From contig NW_004955438.1 in assembly GCF_000276665.1 (NCBI RefSeq), forward strand, positions 14,818,576-14,882,575: DNA of 64,000 nucleotides. The letters run 5' to 3'. Position 1 is the stretch's first letter, and each line of letters begins with the position of its first letter. Below, one piece after another: positions 23,520 to 34,622 of the stretch. Below the pieces are notes generated by a model. It was given only the letters and a program-made list of their open reading frames with translations. It had not been told where the DNA came from and ran no database searches. The stretch comes from Chinchilla lanigera (lineage: Eukaryota > Chordata > Mammalia > Rodentia > Chinchillidae). A program made the position numbers and the translations under genes.

Positions 23520-24400
23520 TTGAAAGACCCTGTTAGAAAGTGAAAAGACAAATTACAGGTTCAGAGAGCATATTTGCAAATCATATGTCTGACAAAAGAC
23601 TTGTACCTAGAATATATAAAAAATACCTCAAAACGTTAAAGACATGTAACCCATTAACATGGCCAAAACTGAACTGACATTTTTATAAAAGGTATGTATA
23701 TTTTCAGTGAGCACATGAAAAAATTTTCAGCCTCACTATAATTAGGGAATTGTAAGTCAAAACTGCAAGAAGATCCACTTCATAGCAACTAGCATAGCTG
23801 TATAAAAGCAGATAATAACAAGCTTCATACAGAGCTGGAGGGAATGTAAAATGGTACTATCACTTTATAAAACTGCTTGACAGTTTCTTAAACATGTAAA
23901 ATTACCATATAATCAAGTAATTTTACTTCTAGGTGTAGACCCAAGGAAAATGAAAACGTACTCAAAAGCTTGTACATAAATGTTCACAGTAGCACCATTC
24001 ATAGCAGCTAAGGTGTAGAGCTAAGATATAGTAGCTAAGATATAGAGACCTAAGTGCCCATCAGTTGATGAATGGGTAAACACAATGACAGAAGTCACAA
24101 AGAATCGTGTGTGGTATGAGATATGAAATACCTGGAATAGGTAAAGTCATAGAGACAGAAAGTAAATTAGAGTTTTCTAGAAGCTAACAGGAGGGAAGAG
24201 TAGAAATTTCATGCTTATAAGTATAGCATTTCTTTTTTAGGGTGATGAAAGTTTCTAAATTGATTTTGTTGATGATTATACAATTCTGTGCATATATAAA
24301 AAGGCATTTCATCATACACTTTAAGTATGTTTGTTAATCGTACACTTAAATATGGTATGGTAGTTATATCTTAACAGAGTTACTAAAAACAAGAGAACTT
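23520..24400 (+). mobile_element. Ancient L1 3' part (ORF2 end and 3' UTR)
   Basis: Degenerate late-ORF2 and 3' UTR sequence: GTACCTAGAATATATAAAAA, CATTCATAGCAGCTAAG, CCCATCAGTTGATGAATGGG, and GTTGATGATTATACAATTCT near the end. No open frame remains. Confidence 0.75.
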
Positions 24401-24417
24401 AATATTAAAAATAAATA

Positions 24418-24490
24418 GGACCAGAGTGTAGCTCAGTGGTAGAAACTTGTCTAGGACGTACGAAGCCTTGGTTTCAATCCTTTGCACCAC
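24418..24490 (+). mobile_element. ID SINE, diverged
   Basis: ID-like body (GTGTAGCTCAGTGGTAGAAA ... TTTCAATCCTTTGCACCAC) with an A-rich tail, placed directly after an L1 3' end. Confidence 0.75.
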
Positions 24491-24535
24491 AAAAAAAGAA
24501 AATAATAAAAATTCTAAAGCAATCCAATCAGTAAA

Positions 24536-24972
24536 TGTTATAGCTCATGTCTAGATGTTCCCCCAAAGCCTCATTCAGTCCAGGTGGAGCTTTTTTTGAG
24601 AGGTGGCTAAATAGAGACTGAATAATTGATTTATGGTATAATGTGAAGATTAAGGATATTAAGATTAAGGGTAGGTGATTATTAAATTAGTCTATTTTGA
24701 TTAGCTTAACACTGCCCCAATCCTGATAGCCTAGATATAATAAGAGAGACAAAAAGAGCCTTGTCTTGTCCCTTGCTTGCTTGCTTTTGCGGTCTTCTGC
24801 TTGCCATAAACTGGTTCTATTTTGTGATGCCCCTCTACCAAGCCACCCTGATTTGGAGCCAGCCTACTGTAAACTGCAACCTCTACAAACTGTGAGCTAA
24901 ATAAACCTTTCCCCCTTTAACTTTGGGTGTCAGGCATTTTATCTCAGCAAAGAGAGAAAAATAACTAAGACA
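24536..24972 (+). mobile_element. Solo MaLR-like LTR with target duplication
   Basis: A 437-base element begins TGTTATAG and ends AACTAAGACA, with AAATAAACCTTTCCCCCTTT near the 3' end as in rodent MT/ORR-type MaLR LTRs. A 5-base direct repeat GTAAA sits immediately outside both ends (24531-24535 and 24973-24977). No internal retroviral sequence is attached. Confidence 0.82.
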
Positions 24973-24984
24973 GTAAATGAACAA

Positions 24985-25060
24985 AACATAGGAACAAACA
25001 TTTCACCAAAGAGGACATGTAGATGGAAGGTAACCGCAGATAATTATGTTCAATACCATA
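24985..25060 (+). mobile_element. L1 ORF2 scrap
   Basis: CATTTCACCAAAGAGGACAT resembles the L1 ORF2 tail. It lies between the solo LTR and a second LTR-like fragment. Confidence 0.5.
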
Positions 25061-25165
25061 ATCCACTAGAGAGCCACCCTGATTTGGAGCCAGCCTATTA
25101 TAAACTGACTCCAAAGCAGGGTGGCTCCTTAGTGGATGGGTGTCGGGTATTTTACTACTCTATTG
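25061..25165. repeat. Duplicated LTR piece with 29-base inverted repeat
   Basis: Positions 25072-25107 match 24841-24876 of the solo LTR at 34 of 36 bases. The 29 bases 25061-25089 recur inverted at 25109-25137 with three mismatches, leaving a 19-base loop. After the right arm, GGGTGTCGGGTATTTTA again resembles the LTR 3' part. Confidence 0.85.
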
Positions 25166-25259
25166 TATTTAATTTATAAATAAAACGTCATAGATGTCTA
25201 TCTATGAGAGAAAACATAGGCTTTGGTCCTATCCCCTCAGAGAAGGGGAAACTAGTGCA

Positions 25260-25655
25260 TGTGCCCTTCCTGAAATAACATAATCATAGAGATGGGGAAC
25301 TGGTCAGTGGTTGCCTGGGTTAGAAGTGGCAGAGGGGGTGGATGTGGCCATAAAGTGGGATCAGCAGGAATCCTGGTGGTGACCACAATGTATCTTGATT
25401 GTGGTGATGACTATATGAAGATACCAATGTGATAATGTTGCCTGGTTCTAAGCATACACATACACACGTGCACACAAAACTGGCGACACCTGAGGAGCTC
25501 AGAGGATTGTACCATCAGTTTCCTGGTTTGACACTGTGCTCTAATTATGCACGATGCTGCTCAGCACTGGGGAACTGGGAGAAGGTGCTAGACTTCCCTG
25601 TTTTGCTTTGCAACTTCCTGAGAATCTAAGCATTTCAAAATAAAACACTTTGTCC
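25260..25655 (+). mobile_element. L1M 3' UTR fragment
   Basis: The segment matches the end of old L1M elements: GGTCAGTGGTTGCCTGGG, TGATTGTGGTGATGACTATA, then TTTGCAACTTCCTGAGAATC and TTTCAAAATAAAAC. Confidence 0.75.
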
Positions 25656-25789
25656 ATAAATAAGTCAATAGGTAAGTATTTGAGAACCAGCAACGTGCTG
25701 AGCACAGTGCTGGGAGCTGGAGGTCCTGTGGAAGAAGAAGGGAAGATGCACATAGTCTCTGCCCTTTGCATTCCTGGGGGCGGGGGAAG

Positions 25790-25937
25790 AGTGTACTGAG
25801 GATTAAACCCAGGATCCTTGCACTGAGCTCCATCCCCAGCCCCTTTTAAATTTTTTATTGCTGGGCGCAAACTTGTGACCCTCCTGCCTCAGCCTCCCAG
25901 AGTGCTGGGGTTATAGGTGTGCCCCACCAGTCCCAGC
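25790..25937 (-). mobile_element. B1-dID SINE, antisense
   Basis: On the minus strand a short B1 (GCTGGGACTGGTGGGG..., CCCAGCACTCTGGGAGG) is followed by an ID half (GGGGCTGGGGATGGAGCTCA). The order and orientation match B1-dID. Confidence 0.75.
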
Positions 25938-26719
25938 TTCATTTTATTCCTGAGTGACAAGACAGAATTTATTTAAAAAAACAAACCAAACAACCTTCTG
26001 ATCGCTTTCAGTTTTTCTTGCATGTTCCATTTTGCTTTCAAGACTGTCATTCCCATGAGCGTGGCTGGCCCTGTCCCTAGCTCAGGCTTAATGGTGAAGT
26101 CACAAGGTAAAAAGTTTCTCAGTTCCCTCAGAGCAGAGGCAAAGTCTGACTGCTGTCACCTGTCGTCACCTTGGAGTGTGCCAGGTCCTGCTGGATGGTG
26201 CCTGTCTCCCACCTTGGAAACAGTTTAGATAGGCTGGCACGTCCCCACTGAGGCTTTTTCTGAGGGACCCCGGAGGTCACACAAGTCAAACATGCCTGTC
26301 TGGAGCTGGCACCTCTGCTGGTAGGGAAGGCTGGAGGGCTTGTGCCCCAGGCTGAGACCCGAGGCAGCAGTGGGAACTGACATCCCAGAGGCTCTGGCAA
26401 GGTCCAGCTGACATGGTCCTCTTGGCCACAGGTGCCACTGGGTGGGGTCTTGCCCACCATGTTCCGTGGGACTGTGATCACCTCCCGAGGGACAGCGGAA
26501 ACCAGCCACCTTCTGAGGAAAACATTTGCCGAATCCCTGCTTACAGAAATCATAGATGCACATTATAAAAATCACATGTGTTTCTTTTCCAGTGCATTTG
26601 TTTAATGTGTTTAATATCATACTGTTTATCCATTCAAGTCACATACTTCAGTGGCTTGTAGTGCACTCATGGAGTTGTGCAACAGTCCGTTTAAGAACGT
26701 TTTCATCACTCCTAAGTGT

Positions 26720-26795
26720 GAGTGTTCTTATGCCACGGAACTGTATGCTTAGGAATGGTTAAAACGCTAAATTTTAATTTGCCATGTTAAAAAAA
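26720..26795 (+). mobile_element. L1M 3' end scrap
   Basis: GGAACTGTATGCTTAGGAATG followed by a GTTAAAACGCTAAATTTTAA stretch and an A-rich tail resembles the terminal L1M 3' UTR. Confidence 0.55.
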
Positions 26796-26900
26796 GAAAG
26801 AAAAGCCCATATCCTTCAGCGGTCACACCCCACGCCCCCTCCCAGCCCAAAGCAGTCTCCAGCCTCTGTCCCTGGCTCTGGCCGGCTCTGCGCCCTGCAC

Positions 26901-26929
26901 CGCTGTCCTCGCTGTCCTCGCTGTCCTCG
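26901..26929. repeat. 9-base tandem repeat (CGCTGTCCT x3)
   Basis: Three exact consecutive copies in a GC-rich context. Confidence 0.9.
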
Positions 26930-27384
26930 GAAGGCTGAGCCGTGAGCTTGGCTCAGTGCTGGGTTCCACACAAGGGAAGGAACAGCGAGACCCGTGCTGT
27001 CGGGTCTTCTGCCACTTCCCAGCATTGCGATCTGAGGACTGCTTCTTCCTCAACCCGGTAGACACACAGGTGCGGGAATCTGCACCTTCCATAGGATGCC
27101 GGGGATGTGGCTTCCTAAAGGAGAGATCAGAATCGGGGGAACAAAGGCTTCTGGGCAAAAGATGGGGTGAGAGCTGAGCACTGAGGGCAGAGAAGGCCTA
27201 AGAGGGACTCTTTGGGGAGCCACAGCAAGAGAGCAGCAGGAGCAGCAGGACAGGTGCAGAAGGCCCCGCGGAGGGACAGGGTCTCTGCACCGTACCCTGG
27301 GCCACCTGATAGTGTGAGACTCTTCCACTGCACCTACCTCAGCATGATTTTTCTCGCCTACAGCCTCGACCTATTAATACCACA

Positions 27385-27810
27385 GGAATGCCCTGCCACA
27401 AAGGACCACAGACTGGGCGGATTAAAACAATATACATTTCTTCCGTCAGAGTTCTGGAGCCCAGAAATCTGAACTCAAACATAATGGGGTGGGTCCTCTG
27501 GAGACTTGGGCAGACCCATTCCAGGGCTCTCTCCGGGCTTCTCACAGTTGCTCTGCATCCTTGGTGCTCCGTGGCTGTAGCTCCGTCGCTCCACTTCCTG
27601 CCTCTGTCCTCACATGTCCTTCCCCTCTCTGTGCCTCTCTATCCCGTCCTCATACAGCTTGCTTATAGGAAGGACATGTCATTGACTTTCGGGCCACCCT
27701 AGACCAGCATGACTTCGTTTCAACTTGGGCACATCTGCAAAGATTCTGTTTCAAATAAGATCACCTTCACACGCACTAGGGGCTGGAACAGCAGCACAAT
27801 CCCACCCTCA
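27385..27810 (-). mobile_element. MLT1-like LTR, antisense
   Basis: ACCACAGACTGGGCGGATTA, GAGTTCTGGAGCCCAGAAAT, TGTCCTCACATGTCCTTCC and TCAAATAAGATCACCTTCAC occur in the order expected for the reverse complement of a MaLR LTR. Confidence 0.65.
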
Positions 27811-28449
27811 GCAGCCAGGCATTTGACACTTGCTGTTTTTAGAGTTGTATAAACAGGCACAGAGGAGAAGCAATGGCCTTTAGGAGACGTGCGCACACTT
27901 GGGTGGGTTGGCCTGGAAGCCCACACACAAGCCACAGGTTGGCACAGCACAGCTCAGGACACAGGCAGTCTTGGAAGCCAAGCCGTCCACCCGTGGGGAC
28001 AAAGGACTGTGTATCTCTCAGCAGTGTGTGTTCACCTCAGGGTGAGCTGTCTGTCTGGACTCCGGCGTAAGTTCAAGGTGTCCCTTTTCACCCCTAGAGG
28101 AAAAGCCCATAAGCCACTTGTTGGGAGGTCTAAGACCCTGGCCAGGTACCCTCAAGGCCTTTACCCATCTGCCTGTCTCCCCCAACCCCAGAAGACTTTT
28201 GTAAACATTTATCAATTTCCCAGACAGTGTGCCATGCCCTGCACCAGGTGTTGAAGGAGACCCAAAGATGGGCAAGCACCCCAATCCCCACAAGCGGGTG
28301 TTCTTTTAGGTGTGGCCTTGATGTAGAAGGTGCATTTGTGTGGTCAGGGTGGAGGAGGTGAGTGGCAGGGGCTGGGGCTGGAGAGAAGAGGTCCAATTGA
28401 AAAGAAACAAGCATGAGCCTTGGCTAGCTTGTGGTCCTGAAAACCCATA

Positions 28450-30304
28450 GTTGCACAGTAAAAAGATGTTATACAGATTCAGTACAGTTCCTATCAAAAT
28501 ACCAACAGAACAGTTAGACAGAACTAGAGAAAACAATCCTAAAATTCATATGGAGCCAGAAGAGACCCAGAATGGCAAAAGCAATTTTGAGCAAAGCAAG
28601 AGGCATAGCAATACCTGACTTCAAACTATATTACAAAGCAGTAGTGATAAAAACAGCATGATACTGGAACAAAGACAGATATGTGCATCAGAGGAACAGA
28701 ATTGAGGATACAGCAGCTTTCCCAGACACATTCAGCTATTTGGTCTTCAACAAAGGGGCCAAAAGCATATGTTGGAGGAAAGCTAGCCTATTCAACAAGT
28801 GGGGATGGGAAAATTGGTTATTCTGGTGCAGAAGATTGAAAATGGACCTTGTTTTTCACCATGTACTGTATTAAAATAAAATTGGATCAAAGATCTAAAC
28901 ATTACACCCACTGGAAGATAAAATAGACAAAACACTTGAAGATATAGGTGTAGGAAAGGATTGCCTAAACAGAACCTCAATCACACAAGAAGCAACAGCA
29001 AGAATCAGCAAATGGGATTGTATGAAACTAAAAATCTTTTGCACAACAAAAGAATCAATCCGTAGAGTGAAAAGACAACCTACAGAGTGGGAAAAAAATT
29101 TTACAAAGCAAGCATGGTGGTACATGCCTGTAATCCCAGCACTCGGAAGCTGAGGCAGGAGGATTACCGTGAGTTCAAGGCCAGCCTGAATTGCATAGTA
29201 AAACCCTGTCTCTATAAGACAAAAAAAAATCGCTGACTACTCCTCAAACAGAGGACTAGTATCCAGAATATACAAAAAACTTCAAAGAAAATTTTTTAAC
29301 CACCTAAAATAAAAGATCTAGTCAAGAGATAGGCAAGAGACATGAACAGAATTTCACAGAGGGAGATTACAAATGGTCAGAAAATATGTGAAAAATGATC
29401 AGCATCTCTGGCCATTAGAGAAATGCAAATTAAAGCAGTGCTAAGATTCCATCTTACTCCAGAAAGAATGACAATCATTCAGAAAGCAATAGTAAATGCT
29501 GGCTAGGCTGTGGTGAGAAAGGAACCCTACTTCACTGTTGCTGGGAATGCAAACTAGTACAACCACTGTGGAAATCAGTTTGAGATTTCTCAAAGAACTG
29601 AAATTAGAAATTCCATACGACCCAGCGGTCCCCCTGCTAGGTATCGTCCCCAGAGAGCTTAAGACATCATACTGCGGTAATAACATGCATACCAGTGTTT
29701 ACAGCAGCTCACGCTGTGATAGCTGAATCCTGGAAGCAGGCTGTCTCCCCATCAACAGATGCTTGGATAAAGAAAATATGGTATCTATATATGATGAAAT
29801 ACTACTCTGCTATAAAGAATGACAGATTTGAGACATTTGTAGGAAAATAGATGCACCTGGAAAGTATAATGTTGAGTGAAATAAACCAGATCAGCTTAAA
29901 TTCCATATGGTACCTCTCATTTGAGTGAGGCAAAATGCAAACAGACAGTAATAAAGAATGGACAGAAGGGGACCGGGAGATGAATCTCTTGCAGTAGGGA
30001 AGCGGGCCAAGGGAACAAGCACAGGGCTGAGGCGGAGGGGACGAGAAAGTAAGTAGAAGAAAGATTTGCCATGTACAGGAACCTGAGAACCTCAATGAAT
30101 GTAAACATTATATATCATAACATGGGCTAAGGTTAAAGATAGCAACAAGAATGAAAAATGGGATTGGGGGATTGGAGGAGGGAGGGGATTAAAAAGAAAA
30201 AAAACAAGCTGTGGTGTATGTGTGTACCCACTCCAGAAAATGACTGTAAACTGCATGAACTGCAAGCATGTACTAGTAAGACAAAAAATAAAAACTTTTT
30301 TAAA
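28450..30304 (+). mobile_element. L1 3' end (ORF2 tail, 3' UTR, poly(A) signal)
   Basis: Less decayed than the other L1 copies here. The late ORF2 segment is followable (CATATGGAGCCAGAAGAGAC, CCTGACTTCAAACTATATTA, AACAGCATGATACTGG, CAAATGGGATTGTATGAAAC, TAGAGAAATGCAAATTAAAG). A G-rich 3' UTR follows and it ends at AAAAAATAAAAAC. It is 5'-truncated, which is usual for L1 integration. A B1 lies inside it at 29106. Confidence 0.87.
29106..29231 (+). mobile_element. B1 SINE inserted in L1
   Basis: A B1 body (GCATGGTGGTACATGCCTGT to CCCTGTCTCTATAAG) with a poly(A) tail splits the L1 ORF2-derived sequence, which resumes after the tail. The insertion is therefore younger than that L1. Confidence 0.85.
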
Positions 30305-30367
30305 AAATGGTGATTGGGCCTTTCTGTGTAGAGCCGTGCTACACCCCTGTGCTATAAAACCTGGGAT

Positions 30368-30387
30368 TGTTTGTTTGTTTGTTTGTT
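30368..30387. repeat. GTTT repeat
   Basis: Five GTTT units shortly after the L1 3' end at 30304. Confidence 0.85.
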
Positions 30388-31384
30388 CATGTGAGATCTG
30401 ATACAGCATGCAAGAGGGTCAGGGACGCTAACTCTAACCAGGTAACGCTGCCGGTTTAGAAAAGGACAGCAAGAGGCACGGGGGTGAGGGGGCAATAACT
30501 GACTTTACCTTCAAGGTTCAGCAAGCGTTCTGGGAAGGACAACCCATGTCTTGATGGCCAGTGGAGCTGCTAATTATGGGGTGGGCCCAGTAAGCTTGCC
30601 TGGGTTTCCTAATGTGCGTTACTCCTAACCGCCCTAGAGGGATTCCCCGAGGAAGGTCTTTCTTAAGCCGCTTTGCAGATGAAGCATCCTTTCTACTTCT
30701 CACCACTATGGGGGTCTTTTGGCCCCAGCTTTCTTCAGCCACTGTCTGTGCTGCCCCTTGTGCAGAGGGCTGGTGATGCACCAAATGCAGGCACAAGGTG
30801 GCGCTGGGCTGTCCCCGGCCACCTCTACCTGTCCCCGCCACACACCATGGGCTGAGTCTCTCAGACCTAGGTCATTTATAGCCACTCTCCACATACTTCT
30901 TGCATTGTACTGTAGTTAATATTTTTCTTGAAATGCTGTTTTAAAATTTTGTATCTAACCGAATGGGAAACTGTGATTTCTTTGCTGTACACAGATGAAT
31001 GTAAGTTTTTAAAAACATCATGTGAGCTGTTGAAACCAGTGCTCAGTATGTATTCGTAAAGCACACTGGCTCCTCACAGCTGCTGGAGTGCATGCTTCAT
31101 TCTGTTCTTAGGATCTAAAATCTTCTGCTTCATTTTGCCAAAAGTGATGAGTATGTGTGAATTAATACCAGCTGTAGCAGGTAATGCCCTGGACAGCCGC
31201 AAAGTCCACTTTTCACCACCCAAGGTCTCAGTGGCAGCTGGCATGTATGGGTGAACACTGTTAGCAAAACCAGGACCCACACTGCACATGAAGACCTGCA
31301 CCACCCCTTCAGCGCTCGGAGAGCACCCCCACCCTCCCTGTCTTTGCAGGATACTCACCCAGGGCCTTTCTCGTCTCTCCCCAG

Positions 31385-31457
31385 TATTGTACCTGGAAGG
31401 CTCAGTTCTTGTGTTTGAGGACATCTTCAAACTGATCGCATTCTACTGTGTCAGTAG
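31385..31457 (+). CDS. RIN3: RIN3 exon 4: SH2 domain, middle
   Basis: This 73-base exon has acceptor CCCCAG before it and donor GTGAGT after it. Its first two bases complete the Ile codon begun in exon 3. The frame then reads LYLEGSVLVFEDIFKLIAFY followed by CVS, with two bases left that make an Arg with the next exon. This is the SH2 segment containing the second helix, nearly identical to human RIN3 (Lys for Arg in the FKLI segment, Val for Ala in EGSV). Phases match on both sides, so exons 3-4-5 join without a frameshift. The intron upstream is the longest complete one in the window. Confidence 0.96.
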
Positions 31458-31606
31458 GTGAGTAGACCAGCCCTACAGGAGTCGTGAGGAAGGTTTTCCC
31501 ATTCCTGTGTTACGGGACAAGCAGAACAATGCCCACCTGCTGCCGCAGATGTTCCGGGCAAGCTCAGGTGCATATGTGGGGTGGGGGAGGTCAAAAAGGA
31601 GTCCTC

Positions 31607-31718
31607 GGGGGCTGGGGATTTAGCTCAGCGGCAAAGCGCCTGCCTGGCAAGCGCAAGGTCGTGAGTTCAGTTCCCGGTACCGGAGAAAAACCAAAACCAA
31701 AAAAAAAAAAAAAAAAAG
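31607..31718 (+). mobile_element. Young ID SINE
   Basis: A near-consensus ID body (GGGGCTGGGGATTTAGCTCA ... GGTACCGGAG) has an AACC-containing A tail. Flanking direct repeats (AAAAAGGAGTCCTC before; AAAAAAGAGTTCTC after) differ at two positions. It matches the copy at 44538 very closely, including GCCTGCCTGGCAAG. Confidence 0.88.
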
Positions 31719-33656
31719 AGTTCTCAAGGGAAGGATGCAGCCCGGTGGAGATTACCAGGATGCCCTGGGAATCTTGAGGAGAGGTGTTCGTTCTGATGCT
31801 TACATGGACTGGCTGGTAAGAGCCCCTCCCTGACCAACACCTGCCTGTCTAGCTCGATGCCCAGCTCCCAGCTTCCAGCTATCTGTATCACCACGTCAAG
31901 GACAGCTTGGCGTCTTAGGTGGACCTGACCCAGTCACCTGGCAAGGGTTATAGAAGAAACTTCCTATAGGGCAGCAAGAAAGGTTCGTGCCCCTTCTTAG
32001 GCAGGAACTTGTGATTATTAAGCAGCTGCTGGATGGAGCAGACTTCTGGTAACCACACCAGACTGCTCCGTTCATTCAGGCTGGTTTCAGGTCAACAAGA
32101 ATTTAAAAATACCTTTCGGTGCCCTAAGCCAAAAACCCTTGTCAAGATCAGAGGTCGAGCAGGGTACACTGGAGTCCATGACTCCAAACTGCCTCTACTA
32201 AAGCCACGCTCAACCTACAACCTGTGCTCCCCTCCCTCAGGACCCCTGGGCCCCATGGTTGGTTATGGCATGCTGAAGATTAGACTTGATGCCCATAGTT
32301 GCCACCCCTGGAGGGCACAGGCATTGAGAGGCTCCCTGTGCCAAGATGAGCCTGAGGGTCCAGGTGCCCACCCTCAGGAGCAGACTCTGCAGAAGAGGCT
32401 GGGCCGTAGGACGCTGAGGAAGGGACGTGGGCCCAGATGGGTTGCTGGCAGGGATGTCCGTGATGAGCCCCCATTGACCTGGCATCAGGCTGTGTGCTGG
32501 GTGCTGTTCACGGTGTTCTTTCCAACCCTGCCCCAGTAATACCTCACCAGAAAGGACCAGGCTGAGCTGCATATGAGCCCAGTGTTCTGACTCCCGAGCC
32601 CCAGCTGCTTGTGCACGCAGAGCGCACTGTACTTAGACCATGGCCAGCAGGATGCAGGGTGCTCCCCGACGACCTCTTCCTCCATATATGAAATTCTAGC
32701 CAGAGAAGACTTTCTGGGCAAAGGCCTGGCATGGGAAAACTGCAGCAGCCTCAAGATACGAGAAAGGCAAGGTGGCTGAGAGGCCTCCAGCTCTGTGCCT
32801 GGAGCTGCAGGGGCTTCCTTTTGCAGGTGCCGAGAGCCATGCCGCTGCCCATGGGCAGATGGCCCATAGCAGAGCAGTGGATTGAAGGAAGGGAGAGCAG
32901 GGGCCACTTAGGGCCACTGCAGCCACCCAGGCTCTGCGTGCCAGACAGGAGGGGTTCAGGTCACTGCAGACAGGAGAATGGGGCTGGGGGAGACGGGGAG
33001 GTGCTGGGGCTTTTAACCTGGGCATCAGGAAGATGACTGGGTCTGATCATTTCTTGAGCTCGTCCCTGGTGCCAGCCACTCTGCTAAGCCCCTTGCCAGG
33101 ATTCAGTACAAGTCTGGGCGAAGGGGTCATTAGCCTCAAAGTGAGCCTCATTGCTCAAAATGAGGAAGGAAGGGAGACACCCCTGGGGCCTGCTGTCCCT
33201 AGGATACGCCCAGTGTTGTGACTCAGCCACCACCCTCCTTGCCTGGAGGAGAGGGCTGCCCTCTGATCGTCTTCACCTTTGAAGAAAGCTCTGAACACTG
33301 TGCCTGGGAGCTTCTGTTTATAGCTGGTTGCTCAGAAGTGCCCATGGGCTGAGACTTACAACGGGCATAGAGGTGTGCTCCTGTGGGACTGAGCCTGGTG
33401 TGCTCCAAAGGGTGCCGCGTCTGGCTCCAGCTCCAGGTAATTAGCATCAGAACCAAATCGAATTGATGGATGCCCAGTTGGTATCTGGAGAATTGGAGAA
33501 ATAGTTTTTGGTGTTGGGAATACCCTCCACCCTGGGGGTCATAAAATCAGTTTAATGGGTCATGACTGGCTTTTGTTTTTTTATTAATGAAAAAGTAAAC
33601 TGCATTAGATCATAGAATGTGTTTCATGGAGTTGGAATAAGACTTGTTAAACTTTT

Positions 33657-33658
<2 letters not shown>

Positions 33659-33692
<34 letters not shown>
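33659..33692. repeat. TG microsatellite
   Basis: About 17 uninterrupted TG units. Confidence 0.95.
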
Positions 33693-33693
<1 letters not shown>

Positions 33694-34399
33694 ATGCTGC
33701 TCCATTCCCCGATCTGACACTGGGAACCCTTGGGCTTGAATATAGGAATCTGCATTTTAGGCAGCTTCCCCAGGGAATCCTGTAGTCTGCACAGTATGGT
33801 CAGGTGTTGGAGAAGAAATGGAGTCACTCAAAATTGCCCAGTTCCTTTTGGTGTTTGGTTTTTGATGAGTGTTCCAGTGGCTGCCCACCTCCCCAGCACC
33901 CTCTCTAAAAAGCCTCCCTGGCTTTTCCCAACACCCACAGGCTTATCATTAGGGTGTGAATAAGCCAGACACTTCTGTCCCAGTTTCAGTGCTTGCCTTC
34001 CCCATCTTCACACCCTGCTAAGATTTACTTAGACTGAGTTGCCACTGGACCCCAACTTTATCACTGAGCTGAGTATACAAGTAAGACCCCCTGAGGCTGA
34101 GGTTGGAGGAGTCCGGTGTTTGGTCATTGTCCTCTTAGAATCAGGAAAAGCAAGCAGCTCTGTCAGCCTGACGTGTTTTTTATTGGTATGCAAATTGGTA
34201 TAAGCTTGGGGAAAAGGGTCTGTTTGGCAAAAACTTTCATTTCTTAAAATATATATCCCCATAGCTCAACATGCTCACATGTGGGAATCTACCTAACAAA
34301 AGTACTGACCAAAGTGATGTGACAAACTTGTTCACTGCAGCACTGTTTGGTCCAGTGGCAATTTGGAAATAATCTTTTTTGGCTAAAGATGAATTGGGT

Positions 34400-34618
34400 C
34401 CAAGGATTAAAAGCATGACCTCGGAGACAGTCGGGGTGCATTCAAGTTAGGCATTATCACTTACGAGCTGTGGGATGGGGGCAAGCCGTGGAGTCTCTCT
34501 GTGCCTCAGTTCTCTTGGCTCTGAAATGTGTTTAGGGAAAGTATCTATGTCGTGGAGCTGTTGAGAACATTTAAAAAGCTGATCTATGCAAAGCACTGAG
34601 TAAGCTCTGTAGATGTTA
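34400..34618 (+). repeat. MIR SINE, nearly full length
   Basis: ACTTACGAGCTGTGGGATGG, TGTGCCTCAGTTCTCTTGGC and GCAAAGCACTGAGTAAGCTC cover most of the MIR length. Confidence 0.78.
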
Positions 34619-34622
34619 GCAT

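Larger units (their letters stand above)
7049..31384 (+). other. RIN3: RIN3 intron 3, 24.3 kb
   Basis: Noncoding and the most repeat-laden intron. It holds an antisense LTR candidate (8218-8760), a Tigger-like DNA element (9993-10297), ID and B1 SINEs, an antisense MaLR LTR with two IDs inside it (13420-14085), an ancient L1M (16060-18330), a minisatellite (18389-18567), L1 remnants (23520-25655), a solo LTR (24536-24972), an antisense LTR (27385-27810) and a younger L1 3' end (28450-30304). The stretches 12450-13400, 20250-23500 and 30400-31380 show nothing I can name. Confidence 0.85.
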
